DNA of 64,000 bases from Climacium dendroides (Eukaryota; Streptophyta; Bryopsida; Hypnales; Climaciaceae), in assembly GCA_950106755.1 (NCBI GenBank), contig OX467083.1, positions 45,522,555 through 45,586,554 of the forward strand, given 5' to 3'. Below are positions 13,066-24,890 of the stretch, one piece after another; within the stretch, counting starts at the first letter, position 1; the number at the start of each line of letters is the position of its first letter. Made by a program: the position numbers and the translations under genes. The notes under the pieces are model-generated. The model was not told where the DNA came from. It was given only the letters and a program-made list of their open reading frames with translations, and ran no database searches.

Positions 13066-14869
13066 ATCTATCCCGTTCTTTACGTACCTGGAATCCGTAC
13101 CAATTTGCTATCTGTTGGGAAACTCACCGATGTAGGCTACAAGGTTTTATTTGACTCTATGCAATGCCACATTTACGACAAAGATCAACCTGACTATATT
13201 ATCTTCACAGCCACCCATGACCCTCTAAATAATTTATATCGTGTCCAAAGACACGCACCTCATCCTACCTCTCAAAATTACGATGTTTCTGCTACCTATG
13301 CTACTAACAAACCTAGCCGGCCCCTGCACACAACAACCAAAGCCCACACCATCTCCAATAACAACCTGACACAATACAGACAGCTTAGTGGCACCCCAAC
13401 CCCGAGGCCTGTAGTCCTAGATTTTGACACCAACAGAAGCTCGTTTCAGGCTGACAGCACCAGCTTGCATCAAACAGCTTATTCTTCAACTACCAATCCA
13501 CCAATAGTTGCTTCGCCTGCTGCGACCCCAAACACAAACTCAACAACAGATACACATCTATGGCATAGGTGACTAGCTCACATCCACTACTAGGGCCTCC
13601 ACCATATGTTGAGCAAACAACTTGTTGCTGGCATTTCCCAGCTTCCCCTGCTACACCACATTTGTGCCTCCTGCATATTAGGAAAACTTCCTTGCAATCA
13701 CATTCCAAAGAAGTGCACAACTCATACGACACGTCCTCTGCAGCTCATTCACTCAGATTTATGTGGACCCATGTCCGTGGCCTCACGCAATGGCAGCCGC
13801 TATATTTTAACCTTCATAGATGATTTCTCAAGAAAATCATGGCTCTACTTCCTCTCCGAAAAATCACAAACACTTGACTCCTTCAAGCTCTTCAAGGCCC
13901 TCGTTGAGACTCCACAACAATGCATCAACACTCTGTGTAGTCAACGAGGAGGAGAATATATATTAAATGACTTCATATCCTACTACAACAACCAAGGCAT
14001 TCGACGACAACTAACCGCAAACTACTCACCTCATCAAAATGGAATCGCTAAACGCAAGAACCACACATTATTGGAGGGGATTCGAAGCATAGTGACTGGT
14101 ACACAAATTCCACGGACATTATGGGACGAGATCGCTCGCACCGTCAATTACATTCAAAACCGTTCTCCAACCCGCGCATTACACCTCATGGCACCTGAGG
14201 AGGCCTTCACCAAGATCCGCCCCAACATCGCACATCTTTGAGTCATCGGGTTGCTTGCATATTGCCACATCCCTGACAACAAATGCAACAAATTCGACCC
14301 CAAAGCTTTGGCCACAATTCTCTTAGGCTACGATGAGAACACCAAGGCATACAAATGCTATGACCCAGCCACACACCGCATCCACATCAATCGCGACGTT
14401 CGATTCGACAAAACCATACAAAAACTCCCTACACCAGAAGTCACAAAGCCTTTGGAAACACCTTTTTTTCCGCTCCCTGAAACCGATCCTGTTACTCCGC
14501 CGGATGTCCGACACAGACTTGGCAGCGCACTAGACACCCCCACCAGTCCTGCCACATCACGGACAACATCCACAACAGAGACCCCTAAACTCTCCACAGG
14601 GACTCCCAAACTCACCATAGGGACTCTCGACAGGGACTCACCGACATTCTGTCCACTTGGAGTCGAAGCTGCTCATCCTGATCTTGACATAGAACAAACT
14701 GCCGCAGCACCACTATGCCGATCCACCAGGTCACGACGCCAGAACATCCGCCTGGACAGGTATGAACTGTGTCTATCCCTGGATGACTTCAATGTGTGTT
14801 TGATTTTAGGTACCCACAAGAAACCGATTCCACCGCCTGCACCAAATCTCACTGACACTGATAAAATTA
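13066..14869 (+). pseudogene. copia integrase region (broken)
   Basis: The translated frame shows the linker to integrase ('LYVPGIRTNLLSVGKL'), then the zinc-binding part (WHR..LAHIHY, and C-A-S-C near 13680) and the integrase core (HSDLCGP, then NGIAKRKN). In-frame stops interrupt it at about 13570-13590 (TGA and TAG where Arg and Gln are expected) and at about 14239-14241. Two of the three catalytic acidic residues appear changed: the usual D of S-D-R-G-G-E is Q (SQRGGE), and the usual E of A-E-R-K-N is K. Downstream, 14251-14869 continues as the integrase C-terminal region (LLGYDENTKAYKCYDP). The protein cannot work as integrase. Confidence 0.85.
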
Positions 14870-15084
14870 CACTACAAGAGAAACGCGTCCTAATTGACAA
14901 AAATCAGCCCCTCCTAATCTATAGAAAATTGACAGATTTTTGTCAATTAGGACAAAAAACTGTCCGAAATGACAGAAAATTGTCCTAATTGACAAAAATC
15001 TGTCAATTTTCTGTAGATTAGGAGGGGCTGATTTTTGTCAATTAGGACGAATTTCTGTCATTTTGGACAGGTTTTTTTGTAGTG
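14870..15084 (+). mobile_element. 215-bp CACTA MITE inside copia pol
   Basis: The element begins CACTACAAGAG and ends TTGTAGTG, and is flanked on both sides by TTA (14867-14869 and 15085-15087), a perfect 3-bp target duplication. Almost the whole element is a fold-back of 'attgacaaaaatc' and 'aggaggggctga' motifs and their complements. It shares its subterminal block 'cagcccctcctaat' with the larger CACTA copies in this window, so it is probably a deletion derivative of the same family. A second copy of identical length is at 49732-49946. Confidence 0.85.
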
Positions 15085-17068
15085 TTACATTCAAGATTGC
15101 ACAACAAGACCCCCATTGGCGCCTCGCAATGCAAGCCAAAATGAATTCAATATGGAAAAATCAAACATGGAGCCTCGAAACATTACCTCCAGATAAGAAG
15201 GCAATCACCTACAAGTGGATTTTCAAATTGAAGCCTGGCATAAATGGTGGACCTCCCATTAAGAAGGCCCGCCTCGTAGCCTATGGATTTGAACAGAAGC
15301 AAGGCATTGACTTTGACGAGACATTTGCACCTGTCATAAAATGGGCCACCATCCGCACCGCCATCGCACTTGCAGCTATGAAACGGTAGAATATCCACCA
15401 TATGGACGTCCGTACTACTTTTCTACATGGCCTATTAAAGGAGAAGGTTTTCATGTTCTAGCCTCTAGGTTTCTGCAAACGGGGTTACGAAAAACTTGTA
15501 TGTCGTCTTCACAAATCCCTCTATGGCTTAAAACAAAGCCCTTGTGTTTGGTATGAACGCATCGATGCCTCTCTGTGCAGCATTGGCCTTCACCGGAGCA
15601 AATCAGAAGCAAACACTCAAATGGAGAAACTCTCATCTTCATGCTTTACATTGAAGACCTCTTCATTACAGGCAGCTCAGAGACTCTCATTACCTGGCTC
15701 AAAACATTTCTCCACAAAGAATACGAAATGACAGACCTAGGTTTTGTCAAACGTTACCTGGGCATCACGTTCGAACATGTTATTCAAGGCATCTTCCTGC
15801 ATCAACAAGATTACACATCTTCCATGCTAGAAAAGTTTGGTATGAGCAACTATAAACCAGTACCGATTCCTCTTCCCAAAGGGCACATTCTCACTGCCGA
15901 ATCTACCTCACAGGAAGTCAATACAACTCACTATGGAAGACTCATTGGAAAATTGATTTTTCTGACAATCACGCGCCCTGATATAGCGTATACAGTTAGC
16001 CACCTCTCCTGCTATATGTCCAAACCACAACAACAACACCTCGACGCAGCCAAACATCTACTGCAGTATCTACACGGTACCCTCGACCTAGGTATATTAT
16101 ATCAAGCTGACGCCCCGACTACAATTTCTGGATACACTGACGTGGACTGGGGATCCTGCCCCAACACCCACCGATCAATGGGAGCATACATCTTTACACT
16201 CGCAGGTGCTCCAATTACATGGCAAAGTAAGAAGCAACTTACCATATCCGGCTCCTCCATAGAGTCTAAGTACAGAGCTCTCAGTGATAGTGCTCAAGAG
16301 GCTGTCTGGCTCAATCGTCTTCTCCAAGAACTTCAGCCTCCCCGCACACATGGCCTACAACAACAATCATGCATCGAATTACACTGCGACAATCAAGGAG
16401 CAATGAAGTTGGCTCACAATCCAGTTTTTTATACACGTTCCAAACACATCGAAATTCACTATCACTTCACACGAGAACGCGTTCTTGCAAGAGAAATCAC
16501 ATTCAAGTATATTCCAACTGCTGATTAGCCAGCAGACATGCTTACAAAGCCGCTCGGTCGCGTGAAATTCACACGCCATCGTAACACTCTGGGGCTATGG
16601 AACCTCGCATCTCTGTCTCTAAGCTCCAACAACTCTGCAATACAATTGGCAACCTCTCATTCTAACTACAACCTTGAAACAAATACGCCTCTGCATCCGC
16701 TAACGTTGCAAAGCTACGATGCTCAGCACCTCAAAAGCCAGTCACCTCCCGCGAGCAGTCTGATCAGGAAAAATACAAGCCCGATGTTCGGCCCCGCCTC
16801 ATCGCATAAAATTTCTACTTTCGAGAGGATTCCCGCGATCCATTGTACAGGGGTATTTTTGCATGCGATTCACCCTCGCCCCCAACCTTTGCTCGCCGCG
16901 GCAACAATTTTCCCCGCTCCACGCGCCTCACCAACTCGACACTCTCCTCTCCCGGTTCATCAAGCTCCAATTCCTCCTCCTGCTCCGCCAACAGTCCCTC
17001 AATTGCCTCCGTACCAAACTGCAAAATCCGTCCCCCGAAAGAAAATACCATCCAGAACAAAGCCTTGA
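15085..17068 (+). pseudogene. copia reverse transcriptase and RNase H (broken)
   Basis: The RT begins near 15090 (WRLAMQAKM, TYKWIFKLKPG, ARLVAYGFEQKQGIDFDETF). A TAG at about 15390 and a second stop near 15465 interrupt the frame, and a frameshift falls near 15600. The catalytic box, usually Y-V-D-D, reads Y-I-E-D near 15650, so an active-site Asp is changed to Glu. RNase H motifs follow (GYTDVDWGS near 16130, ITWQSKKQ, SSIESKYRAL, then DNQGAMKLAHNP near 16390). A TAG at 16526-16528 replaces the Gln expected in TAD-Q-PADMLTKPL, after which the frame runs to 17068. Several of the stops fit C-to-T changes. The gene is dead. Confidence 0.85.
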
Positions 17069-17208
17069 CAAACCCCAACAACAAAATGTCACAAATTGCC
17101 ACTCGCAAAAGCTAAAGTCTCCGACCACCAACACGCACCATCACGTCCATGAAATCCTTTAGCTATACTCTGCACACACGATAGGACTATCAACCCAATC
17201 TCTCGATT

Positions 17209-17217
17209 GAAAGGGGG
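17209..17217 (+). promoter_or_regulatory. copia polypurine tract
   Basis: GAAAGGGGG lies directly before the 3' LTR start (TGTTGTTAC), the expected position of the plus-strand primer. Confidence 0.7.
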
Positions 17218-17365
17218 TGTTGTTACAATCTAGAGATTAGGGTTCCCTTACTTTACGGGATCCCTTTAGGGTTTTCCACTGTATAAATCCAGCCTCTGGC
17301 CGCTAATCAATTATCAAATTCTTTCAATTGATCTCGCTGTGTGGGTTTCACTACGAATTAGAACG
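17218..17365 (+). repeat. copia 3' LTR (148 bp)
   Basis: It starts TGTTGTTACAATC and matches the LTR at 37468-37615 (minus strand) over the full 148 bp. By eye there are six differences, all transitions, including a terminal G where the partner ends in CA. A TATAAA box lies at about 17282. The 5 bp after it (TAGAT) do not match the 5 bp outside the 5' LTR (CAAGG), so I cannot show a target duplication. Confidence 0.8.
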
Positions 17366-18429
17366 TAGATGCGTGGACGGGTGGATGGCAGCTTGTAATG
17401 GTCACCCATTTAACATTCAAGGTATCCACCTAGCTATTCGCTTGACAACTTCTCATTAATTAAAACATTGGATTCTAAAAAGTATAAATGCTTTTTCAAA
17501 GATTTCTTTTCAATATTGCAAACACAGTATGTAGCATTCATATATGAAAATGCAATACAAATTAAATTTGGTCACATTGAAATCCTAAACCCTAAACCCT
17601 AAACCCTACATTTGATATTGAATTATTAAAAAACTGATGAAATGTGTGGAATATGTTTAATCTTCAAATTCCTTAAAATGTGAATATTAAACTATAGTAC
17701 ATATTTAGGCCACAATGAGTTATTTATTTATATTTGAAATGTGATTAGATTGTTTTTTTCAATTATTATGTAACAATTCTACAAATATTGAACATGCAAT
17801 TATAACCTAAAGTATTTTTTAAGTTTGTTAAAAAAATGCATTGATAGTTTGAATTATTGAGGTATGCTTAATATAAACAATTATATTGTTTTGTTATTCT
17901 ATCATAGAAATATATAGGATGATATATAAAATATTGTTATTTTTTCATTTGTATTTAATTTAATTACCACCTAGTATTGCACAAGTTTTAATATGTATTA
18001 TTGTCATCACACATATATGTGATATCTAAATAAAATTTTATGCTATGTTACCATATCATACAAGTTTCTTTAAATTATTTGCTTTGTTATTGATTAAGTG
18101 CAAAGTATTACCTGAAGAAATGGTTTCTTAACTCCTAAATGCTCAAGGCACCAATTCCTAAATTTTGAAGTTAAATAAAACTTAATCAAGATTTTTTATT
18201 TTGTAGTGTATATTTTGAACCTTTAAATGCTATTCAAAATGTTGTTATTTTTCGCATGTCTTTACATAAAATCATTTGTACATGCATTAGTTCTTCATGT
18301 TATTACATTAAAAGCCTAGAAATTCTTGGCATACATTTTTATTTTGTTTATGCAAGAATTTTGTTCTTTGTACTTCATATTAATCAATGAAAATTGAAGT
18401 CGCAAATGACAAAAAAATAAATTTATTGC
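17366..18429. other. AT-rich DNA with interstitial telomere tract
   Basis: No gene is supported. The only notable feature is the CCCTAAA tract annotated separately; the rest is AT-rich sequence without recognisable repeats. Confidence 0.5.
17584..17609. repeat. interstitial telomeric repeat (CCCTAAA)n
   Basis: About three and a half units of the plant-type telomere repeat (TTTAGGG complement). It supports a plant origin for the window. The tract is too short to be a chromosome end. Confidence 0.75.
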
Positions 18430-19110
18430 AGCTTGGAAGGGGCCGTCTGCCTAGCTGCCGTCCGCCCAACCACCTGCGTGTCCGCCCATTTGATAGCACA
18501 GAACTTTGTTTGTCATTTGCGACTTGAGTTTTTTGGTGTTTGGGGGCGTGTAATGTACCATTGGAAAGGTATTCTCAAGACCTTTCCAATGGTATATTAC
18601 ATGTTTCAAAATACCAAAAATTCAAGTCACAAATGACAAAAAAAAGTTTACTGCATCTTAGAAAGGGCCGTCTGCCTATCCGCCTAGCTGCCGTCTGTGC
18701 GTTTGTGCATCTGCCAAGGTGGTTGGCCTATTCGCATCCACATGTGCCGTCTATATCCGCCATCCACATCTACCGTCTGCCTAAAACTATTTTGGCGGAC
18801 GATCGATTTAGTGGACGCTCAGACGTCCGTCCAAACGTCCACTCGACCGTACGCCGTATGAAAATTGTTTGATGTGGCGGACAATCGAGCGTCCTTTGCA
18901 TTGGATGGCCTTGATGAAGTGAACCATTTCTCTGCCAGTCCGCATCTGCGTGTTCACTTGTCCGTGACTACCCATCCACATGTCTGTGACTACCCGTCCA
19001 TGATCGCCCGTCCGTAACTGCCTACCTGTTTGAAAATATTGTTTTGTAAATGCCTAGGGATGTTCAGAGCTAAACGTCTACGTCCGCTGGACGTCCAGAC
19101 ATGACGTTGG
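18360..19110. repeat. hairpin plus degenerate minisatellite repeat, copy 1
   Basis: A fold-back of about 133 bp at 18508-18640 (arms containing 'tgtcatttgcgacttgag' and complement, loop near 'tattctcaag') is followed and preceded by degenerate 'cctagctgccgtccgcc' units and 'gtccagacgtcc'-like units. A stray right arm lies at about 18395-18415. The same composite repeat occurs at 37616-38520. No coding capacity is supported. Confidence 0.65.
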
Positions 19111-19224
19111 ACGTTTGTATAACCTTGCATCTAATACGCTGTATGGTTAAACTGAGGTTCTCACTATATGTAAACATGCTAACAACGAGGACATGAAGAT
19201 TGGCACGTCAAAGCTGCTCATTTC

Positions 19225-19407
19225 CTAAGATATGACCAAAGTGCTCGCGGACTTCAACAATGACCTAGGTTGGTCGATTGGTGGCTCCCTAAACTTCTCT
19301 TTTTCGGAGTTGGAGTCTTCGTTCAGAACTGTTTGCACTTTGGCCACCGTGGATCCATCTCCCTTTACATAGTAGGCTTTTGCTCTAACATTCAACCAAG
19401 CGTCCAA
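19225..19407 (-). other. coding-like fragment of unknown gene
   Basis: The minus-strand frame is open for 60 codons and has a protein-like composition (VRAKAYYVKGDGSTVAKVQ, then an acidic/basic stretch NSEKEKF). I recognise no family and see no clear splice sites. The start codon is not established. It may be a remnant exon, or cargo carried by one of the elements here. Confidence 0.25.
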
Positions 19408-20159
19408 GTTCTCCTTGCCAACGACGGCTTTTCAATTGTTGAGACTAAATTTAAAGCAATAGCGCACTCAATCCTACTTTCAACGAGCTTTTTTAAGACT
19501 TTCTTGTCGACAAAGCAATGAAGAGAAGCCCCCTTGCAATGCCGCAGATTCCCTTCGCGGTCTGTCTACCTCTGCACCCCCTGCACCTTGGACGTCGTCA
19601 GACCACCTCCGTGGTACTGTCGTGACCACCTTGTCCAATCTCCTAGGAAGACTCATCAATCAAAGATGCGGCTACTGTGACTACTCTAGAGCTTGTGCTA
19701 TTCCATAGTAGTGTGTCATCGCAATTGCTAGCTGCGGGACCCGCGCGTTACAGTTGGGTATGCAGCAAGCACTATGGATGTAGAGGTGTTGTAGCCGCGT
19801 TTGAAACAGAGGGCCCTATGCTGCAACAATTCATTTACGAGGGGAGGACCACACTATTGTTTTCTATCTGAGCCGATGATTTTGCCGCGAATGTCATTGC
19901 AGATAGCAGAAGAGGACGACAATGTACTATTTTTTTGCTGCACAAAGAGCGTGCCTCTACATCAACTAAAGCAGCGACCTTTTCTACCGCTTTTAGTGAT
20001 GGCAGTTGGACAACAAGTCACTACACTTTTGCACATGATCCAGTCCGTTTTCGTAGCCCATCACCAGGTCTTAATTTGTCGCATCACCGCATGCCAATGA
20101 AACAAGCATTATTTGGCAAATTCTAGACGAAGCAAACATTGGATATGGTATGCTAGAAA

Positions 20160-21340
20160 ACGAATTGTTATGCTAATGAGGTGGATGCAGATATGCACTT
20201 ACCTATAGGTGGCCCGTGTTGGTGGGCTTTGTGTCCAATAGAATTATGCATTTTCTTTGGCATTTCATTAATGATGGGAATCAAACATCTCCCAAATCAT
20301 AGGGCATATTGGAACTAGTGCTCTTCATTCATATATTGTCAAACAATAGCCAACACAATATCTTAGTCACGTTATGAAGACATTACTAGCTGACTTCATA
20401 TCACACAAGACTCCTTGATTGCTAAAGATGTGGAAACACTGCTAGTACCAAATTGGCAAAGTTGGGGTGGCTTCTTAAGATGAGCACCAAATTCAAACAC
20501 TACTAGCACCTTTACCAAGAAGTTATTGTTGACGAATGTACGGTGCGGTACAAAAGGAGCTACTACCCAATTTGACAGTACATTCCAAACAAACGGGGAT
20601 TAAGGTCTGGTATTTGGCAGATGCGCACACTTATTACATTTACAATTTCTCAATTTATACGGGAGCAGTTGAACGTTCACTTATTTCTGGATCTGTACAA
20701 GGAGTGAAGTCAGGTTATGATGTCGTTATACTTCTTATGAATGGCCTTCATGGCCACAGACATGTTGTAGTAACTGACAACTACTTCACCGCAGTGAAAC
20801 TAATGGTTGATTTGGATAACCTTAGAACGTATGCTACAGGTACAGTTTGCGGCAATAGGGTAGATTTATCTCGGCATTAGCACAGTGAAAGTTGTTTTTT
20901 AGTCACACTCGAGGAAGCTTGGCATGGTGCATGCATAATAGTTGTAGAATCTACTGTGTTGTTTGGATTGATAGGCAACTAGTTCTATTGTCATTGTTTT
21001 ACATGCCTCTACCTCGTGTAGGCAAAGATTGGCCCACTGTCCCCCGACGGATCATTGGTGAGGAGATTAACGTACCCACATTGCCAATGTATAAGGGGTA
21101 TACAAAATTCATGAGAGGAGTTGACGTAGTCGATCAAATGCGTGATGCATATTCCTCTCAAATTCGTAGCCACAAATTGTGGCACAATTTTTTTGTTAGA
21201 TACCTCTATTGTTAATTCATACATCGTTTACAAGTCAATATGCGACCGCCTTATGCAGAAGCCAGTACAATGCATTGACTTCCAACTTCTCGTGGTTGAA
21301 GCATTGTGTAAGCCTTGGATGCTTCAAAGAGGTTGTGTGT
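20160..21340 (+). pseudogene. piggyBac-like transposase (DDE_Tnp_1_7), broken
   Basis: Blocks typical of piggyBac transposases occur in order but in shifting frames. They are ELCIFFGISLMMGIKHLPNH (20241 on), VIVDECTVRYKRSYYPI (20522 on), QYIPNK then IKVWYLADAHTYYIYNF (about 20575-20650), HVVVTDNYFTAVKLM (about 20762 on), YATGTV.GNR, and FMRGVDVVDQM near 21110. A final SIVNSYIVYKS segment near 21210 is in another frame. The three Asp positions expected of the catalytic core (near 20531, 20776 and 21123) are still present. In-frame stops and at least two frameshifts rule out a working enzyme. I cannot find the element's TTAA ends with confidence. PiggyBac transposases are known mainly from animals, fungi, algae and protists. 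Confidence 0.75.
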
Positions 21341-21538
21341 CATGTTTTTGACTAGCGCTACTAATTGTGCACTCACTAATTCGAACCAACAGTCACAGAA
21401 AGTGTTGCTTTTGCTTCTCCTCCACTTGTACAAATCTTAGTTGTTTGCAGTGTGTGGGGGTTCATCTCCATCTTAGCGAATGCTTCAGGTGAACTCACTA
21501 TTCCCTATGCCGGTAAGGAGTTGAACAGACACCACTAG

Positions 21539-21676
21539 CTCTTTCGCCTTCTCGGTCACTTTTTCAAACATTGCCTTCTTTGTCATTTCAGCAACACGTG
21601 TGAATGACTCTTCCGCCTTCTCGATCACTTTCTCAAGCATTGCCTTCTTTGTCATTTCAGCAACACGTGTGAATGA
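21539..21676 (-). repeat. 69-bp tandem duplication, coding-like on minus strand
   Basis: Two 69-bp units, 21539-21607 and 21608-21676, differ at only a few positions. On the minus strand they read in frame as a 23-residue repeat (SFTRVAEMTKKAMLEKV...), amphipathic and coiled-coil-like. Frames break down on both sides, so I cannot assign a gene. Confidence 0.45.
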
Positions 21677-22089
21677 CGGAGTTCATTGGAAGAGGAGCCG
21701 CTGCTACAATTCTGTAGTTCTTCAGGGGAGCAAGTGCCAGAGCAACAAGACGTACGGGGAAGCTCTGGTGACGTTGGATCTGTTTGGGAACCGCCCTCAT
21801 GAGAAGTGTTCATGCCGTGGTTTGACAATTGTATATGTAGGCTAAGTTTAATAGTGTTCTTTTTTCTGTGTTCAAATGTTTATCAATCATTGTTTATAGG
21901 TTTGATTTCGACTATAGATTTTGAGTATATACTTTGACTTGTGAATACTATTTTGCCATGCTCATTTTTTAAGAATGTAGAAGCTCCATAGCACAATGGA
22001 ATGTGGCTCCATGATCCAAACTAACATCACATTCCATCTTGTTTCGTTTACCATATTGTTGATTTTCTCACTGACAAGTGTCTCCACGA

Positions 22090-24839
22090 TGTCGTGTTGT
22101 AAATAGGTGTGGTGTTTAAAAACTACGAAAAGAACTCTTTAGAACGTCAATGGAGTATAAGGATTGAGTTAGAAAAGGTGGGGTCGTGGAGAAATCCACG
22201 GTTTGGGTTTTGTACTACATCTTGTCGCTTAGCTCAGGGGAAGTAGGAGGCTGGCTGGCTGGTTATTTCCTGCCTTCACTAGCGGTGCCAAGTTGCCGCT
22301 GCTCAGATTGATTCAACGGGCCCGATGGTATTCGAACCCGGAACCAGTCGACAACTAACGGGGACTTCAACAACCAGCCAAGTCCGCAACTTGGCGTTGA
22401 TTGTTAGCCCCACAACGGTTTTATACCGTTGATGGTTGCATCGTGTGGTATCAGATGAACGAAGCAGTGTACCTTGATCCATTTCTACATAGGTTTTCTT
22501 TTGAGACAAAAACATATACCTATAAATATTTGACTTGGAATTGGTTAGTTGGAATTAGCTTCTCAATGAAGCTATTAGTTTTGTATAAAGGGAATGGGTT
22601 ACATTCCTTGGTTTAGAAGAACCTGTTTAGGCTTTGATTTTGGATTCAGTTATTTGTAGTGATGGATTCGCAGAATCTTGAGGATTGGGAGCTACCATTA
22701 TCTCAACCGCTGTTTGATCCTGATTTGCCTTCTACTTCAAGACGTCGTTCACGCGATGAAGTTGAGCCTTCTGAGCGTTGTGTTCAACCGCGAACAGATC
22801 CAGACCCAAGTAATTTTCAATTTGCAGCTGCAAGTATTCAACTTGATACCAGGGCCTTGGTTATTGTTTTGGAGGCTGAATCTACGCTTTCTGGAGATCA
22901 TCAAATGATATTTGAAGGACGTTTTGAGAATAACGCTGAAAGGCAGATGGTTAGTCGCATTTCAAGTGAGGTTGGGCATCGCCTTTGGCTTCAAGGGCAA
23001 CTCAGTCATTTGAGCAGTCAACGGAGGGCTAGTTTCATTTCCGAAGTAGTTCTTCAAATCCTTGAGTTTTTACATGTTTAGTCATTTATTTCCTCTTAAA
23101 ATACCTTTAAGAGCGGTTGATTTGTATTCCAATGTTTTTTTATGTTGAGTTTAGAGGAACCTTAACTTGTTCTAAAGTTCCTACAATAAGTTGTGAGAAG
23201 GGTTTTTTTTTCCTACTTGGTTTTTCCCTTCTAGTTGAATTTCTAAGATTTTAGTAAATGAATAGAAGATGTAGTGGAGATAAGAGGGAGTAGTACCTCA
23301 ACCAATGGGCTTCTAGATGCCTTATGGGTCAAGTCATGGGCTGATGTGGTCCTTAGGAGAGGAGATAAGGAAGGAGGGAGCTTCCTCCTCCGTCTCTTCT
23401 TTTTTTTGTGTGTTGTTATGGAAAAAGAAAAAAGTTTTTGCATACTGTGATTTTCGAGCGACTAAGGCTTTGTGTAGGAGACGAATTTTGATTTGAGATT
23501 TGGCAGAGTTGCACACCTTGTTCTTGCGCTTCTTTTGGCACTAGTTTCACTTGATTTGGAGTTGTTATGAGAAAGTTATGAGTAAAAGAGTGAGGGAAGG
23601 TCTGCTGCTATCCGATTAGAGAAGTGGAGACTTCGAGCCTCTCCTGCAGACTCAATATTTCTTGTATTCAAGTGAAATTTAGAGGAAGTGTAGGTCTTAT
23701 TGTTAGCTTTTCAAAAAGCTATCACACTTGTAAATTGAGTTTGTGAAACAAAAGTTATAGACAGAAATGTGAAGGAGTGATAGGAAGGAGATGAAGTTAG
23801 AGACCGCTTCTACAAACTTTAGTTTTGAATTTGGAGTGTCATAGAACTTAGGTAGGGTGGAATTTGGAATTGAACATTTGGTGTAGAGTTTTAAGGCAAG
23901 TTAGGATTCCAACCTTTCAAGTTTCAAGAGTTTTAGAGTATTATTGAACATTTTGTGGCCGAAACTAGCACATGTACATTCAGCTGCCAAGCAAATTTGA
24001 AGTGCTTAAGTTTGGGGTGCTATAGAAGGAGGAGTATTTGGAATTTTGAGTTCAGTTTTGGAGGAGATCTTTATGATACTTTAAGCTTTTCAAAGACTCA
24101 AATATCAAGCAATTTGGAGCGTTTTTGAGCATTTTATGTCTTACAAGGTGTATGCATGTTCGGTTGCCAAGGGATTTTGGAGCACCAACTTTGAAAGACT
24201 ATAACTTATGACTTGTAAGTTCGATTCTGTTGAAATTTGGAGGAAGAGTAGATGGTGTTGTTAGCTTTTCAAAAACTTATAACACACTTCATTTGAGATT
24301 ATGATGTGTTTGGAGCATCCATTTTAGTGTTGCTGCTTTCTTCAAGAGTTTCAAGGCTTGCGGTTTTGATTCCTACTTCATTTAGAACCACACAAACACT
24401 TGTATTAATATTTATACGGTGTATATACGGTCTATTATATACGTATTCTACATATTCATATACACATATTCATACGTATATACGTACACGAATTTTATGC
24501 GTATTTTATACTTGTATTGTACGACTATACGTACACGACTTTTATACATATTGTATATTTGGTATAAAGACGTTTGTATTTGAATACAAGTATTTCTACC
24601 TATACTTGTATACATACTCTTGCGTATTCAAGATTATTCTTTTACCTTGATGGTTCATCCATTTATTTACGGACAGCTTTAGTTCCCTCCACTTGAAGTA
24701 TTATCATCTATTGTATTCTCTTAGTTTGGTGTTATAAATCAAAGACCTGACTTTGTTTTCACTTGCTCCCAAACCTAATCACTTCTAGTTGCAGCAAAAA
24801 ACCCTGTGTTTCCCCTAAGCAAACTCTTATTACCCGACA
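22090..24839 (+). repeat. gypsy 5' LTR
   Basis: A 2,750-bp terminal repeat. It contains a 139-codon ORF (22662-23081), diverged internal repeats around 23520-24290 ('tagcttttcaaaaa' recurs), a tract rich in 'tatacgta' at about 24415-24550, and a possible TATA element (ttataaatc) near 24733. It is unusually long for a plant LTR. Confidence 0.92.
22662..23081 (+). CDS. LTR-encoded protein of 139 aa, unknown function
   Basis: An intact ORF lying wholly within the LTR, so it exists twice in the element (second copy 31751-32170). The product is hydrophilic. It has an acidic, Pro/Ser/Arg-rich N-terminal third (LPSTSRRRSRDEVEPSERC) and a C-terminal half with helical character (AERQMVSRISSEVGHRLWLQ, then FISEVVLQILEFLHV). 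I recognise no family, signal peptide or membrane segment. I chose the ATG at 22662; a GTG lies one codon upstream. It could be an accessory protein of the retrotransposon, a captured host fragment, or a chance ORF. Its 139-codon length in AT-rich DNA makes chance less likely but does not exclude it. Confidence 0.4.
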   Translation: MDSQNLEDWELPLSQPLFDPDLPSTSRRRSRDEVEPSERCVQPRTDPDPSNFQFAAASIQLDTRALVIVLEAESTLSGDHQMIFEGRFENNAERQMVSRISSEVGHRLWLQGQLSHLSSQRRASFISEVVLQILEFLHV

Positions 24840-24860
24840 TTTGGTGCTTCCACTGAGAGT
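24840..24860 (+). promoter_or_regulatory. probable primer-binding site
   Basis: Immediately inside the 5' LTR the sequence reads TTTGGTGCTTCCACTGAGAG, the position of the minus-strand primer site. I cannot assign the matching tRNA with confidence. Confidence 0.5.
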
Positions 24861-24890
24861 GCTAAGGGGCTACTAGTTTTGGTTTTGGTA

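Larger units (their letters stand above)
13066..17365 (+). mobile_element. Ty1/copia retrotransposon, 3' half (pol to 3' LTR)
   Basis: This is the right-hand part of a decayed copia element, beginning inside the protease/integrase linker immediately after a CACTA insertion. The order is integrase, RT, RNase H, polypurine tract (about 17209-17217) and 3' LTR (17218-17365), the Ty1/copia order with INT before RT. The missing LTR, gag and protease lie on the minus strand at 35962-37615. Both halves end at ATC beside a CACTA end and the reading frame continues from one to the other, so I infer one ancestral element split by insertion and inversion. A 215-bp CACTA MITE (14870-15084) interrupts the pol region. 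Confidence 0.85.

Noticed and set aside
22318..22345. tRNA-like B-box (GGTTCGAATAC on the minus strand) in the LTR
   Set aside because: No A-box at the right distance and no cloverleaf can be drawn; probably coincidence.
24306..24650. 114-codon ORF in the LTR (and its copy at 33395)
   Set aside because: It is rich in Tyr/Thr/Leu from the 'tatacgta' simple-sequence tract; the frame follows from base composition.
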